Positions 62,814 through 64,000 of a DNA stretch of 64,000 nt are shown piece after piece. Made by a program: the position numbers and the translations under genes. The DNA is from Quillaja saponaria. Its lineage: Eukaryota > Streptophyta > Magnoliopsida > Fabales > Quillajaceae. The stretch is taken from NCBI GenBank assembly GCA_029379385.1, contig CM055605.1, positions 4,933,001 through 4,997,000 of the forward strand. Direction: 5' to 3'. Each line of letters opens with the position of its first letter. Within the stretch, counting starts at the first letter, position 1. Below the pieces are notes generated by a model. It saw only the letters and a program-made list of their open reading frames with translations. It was not told where the DNA came from and ran no database searches.

Positions 62814-63014
62814 ATGGGAAAAAAGTCACACTTTTCCGAAGCTTCATTGGAAGGCAAGCGCATTCTGAATTGCTATTTTTAACATTTCCCTTTCTCGTAC
62901 CTTTTTTTTTTATGATTTGCAGTAGGAATTCTGGGATTGCTTGAGACCCAAATACTGTTTTCTTTATATGGGTATTTTCCATTGAATATATCTGGGACAA
63001 AGAATCTCGTTAAG
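62814..63014 (+). CDS. Possible 5' exons of a gene leaving the window
   Basis: An ATG at 62814 opens MGKKSHFSEASLE. A GC-AG intron (GGAAG|gcaagc at 62853/62854 to gatttgcag at 62922, 69 nt) would join it in phase to an exon at 62923-63014 (reading VGILGLLETQILFSLYGYF and ending GTKNLVK before AAG|gtaaag). Without that splice the frame ends after about 22 codons. I do not recognise the product. The reading rests on phase compatibility, a good acceptor and donor around the second exon, and the site-II promoter motifs upstream. The region could equally be a 5' UTR with an intron. Confidence 0.3.
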
Positions 63015-64000
63015 GTAAAGTATCTCTACCTATAATTCTTCTGCTTTTTCCTTCCATGCTTGCTTGTCTGAATTTGCAAGCAAGGGGCTGTTTGTTTGGT
63101 TATAAAGCTAAAGAAGATCGAATGGAAATCAAATTTTGAAACTTTTTTTATATTGTATTATTTACTTTTGTTCTGGAGTATCTAGGCTATTTTAAAAGTG
63201 ATTGGGTTTAATGGTTTCCTGAATCATAGTGATTTAATGTTTTAAGGATTTAAAGTACTGTATCAAACCCCTTGTTAGCTTTGGCTTCGTCTGCAACAAG
63301 TGAACCAAAGAAATCAGATTTGGAATTTCTGAACAAAGTTTCCTCTCGTTAAGGGAGTTGCTTGCGCGAATTGTCCATGGGTTCACAAATCGTGGCTAGG
63401 GATATCAGGGGTTCAATCCATCATTTCCTTCTTAAAAGGTGGAATTGATGGCTGATGATAAATAACAATTTTTATTAGTTTTAAGAGTTAATTATGGATT
63501 AATTTGATCACTGCGCATTAGCATATCAATTTACTTTAGAGAAGAAGTCTTCTGTTAATATTTTATTGTGGACTTCCTTGTGGAGTAAATTTTTCCCGAA
63601 GCTTGAACATGCATTTTATTTTTCACAAGATAATATTGCTACTATAGATTGAGCATTGATGGATATTGGAAAATAGATGGCTTTGAGATCCTAGTAGTGC
63701 ATTAGTTTGATATTTTTTCTGTTTACCTTGTTGGTTCATAGTTTCGCTGCTCAACCATAAAACTACTTTTTCATGAATTTCTAGTTTTCAAAAGTTTTAG
63801 CACCTGGATTTTTTGTTATTTCATAAAATTCTCTCTGTCTTACTTATTCCTATTTCCTAGTAGTTCCCTTCAATGGTTTTTAGTAAGTTTTAACTTTAAA
63901 CTACTTTGATCTGTTAATTTTTATTGGGTTTATCTGAGGATTTCTGTAAGGGAACTCACTAAAAAGCTTGAGATTCAGTGGCTGGCATTTCAAAAATTAC
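63015..64000. other. Probable intron or intergenic DNA to the window end
   Basis: No further coding exon recognised. T-rich sequence is consistent with the first intron of a gene that continues beyond the window. Confidence 0.35.

Noticed and set aside
1..64000. CRISPR arrays, operons, phage or plasmid elements
   Set aside because: No direct-repeat/spacer pattern or compact bacterial gene layout; the window is plant nuclear DNA.

Overview
The window is nuclear DNA of a flowering plant, almost certainly a eudicot. Its genes have many phase-consistent GT-AG introns and AT-rich intergenic DNA. It carries plant-specific families (SPOROCYTELESS/NOZZLE, BBX B-box factors, PHOS32/34 universal stress proteins, R2R3-MYB, BED-type NLR), a nuclear petC with a plastid transit peptide, and LINE, hAT and MITE debris. 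The species cannot be named from the sequence.

Layout. 1-5.3 kb is decayed DNA: a possible kinase relic, then a partial inverted copy of a locus that lies further right (a broken mitochondrial L19 on + and a broken BED zinc finger on -). 5.5-5.9 kb holds a PBP1/KRP1-type EF-hand gene (-). 6.5-9.2 kb holds a BED / coiled-coil / LRR resistance-gene relic whose NB-ARC ATPase is missing, with a second copy of its 3' tail at 10.2-10.45 kb. 10.96-13.55 kb is an intact five-exon mitochondrial bL19 gene (-), with a MITE just upstream. 16.46-17.43 kb is a BBX28/29-type gene (+), 20.86-21.62 kb a PHOS32/34-type gene (-), 22.43-22.51 kb tRNA-Ser(AGA), and 23.40-24.70 kb an SPL/NZZ gene (-). 27.8-33.1 kb is a degenerate TRM5 tRNA methyltransferase (-). 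33.80-34.83 kb is an unrecognised two-exon membrane-anchored protein (-). 35.2-36.55 kb is minisatellite DNA. 37.70-50.39 kb is a 20-exon UBP14-type deubiquitinase (+) with a one-base frameshift before its catalytic histidine box. 51.89-53.09 kb is petC (+). 54.06-54.65 kb is a LINE RNase H relic, 56.49-57.78 kb an R2R3-MYB (-) with a frameshift after the DNA-binding domain, and about 62.45 kb onward a promoter-like stretch that may start another gene leaving the window.

From memory of Arabidopsis locus order, EF-hand (KRP1/PBP1), BBX28/29, PHOS34/32, SPL/NZZ and TRM5B lie close together (At4g27280, 27310, 27320, 27330, 27340, with a partial second copy near At5g54430-54490). The left half therefore looks like a conserved ancestral block in which the TRM5 member has decayed and an NLR/L19 segment intervenes. 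The genes are otherwise functionally independent: calcium signalling, light signalling, MAPK-target stress protein, sporogenesis repressor, ubiquitin recycling and photosynthetic electron transport. I see no wholly new multi-gene system. The points most worth checking are the UBP14 frameshift, the NLR lacking its ATPase, the telomere-like palindromic minisatellite and the TRM5 decay.
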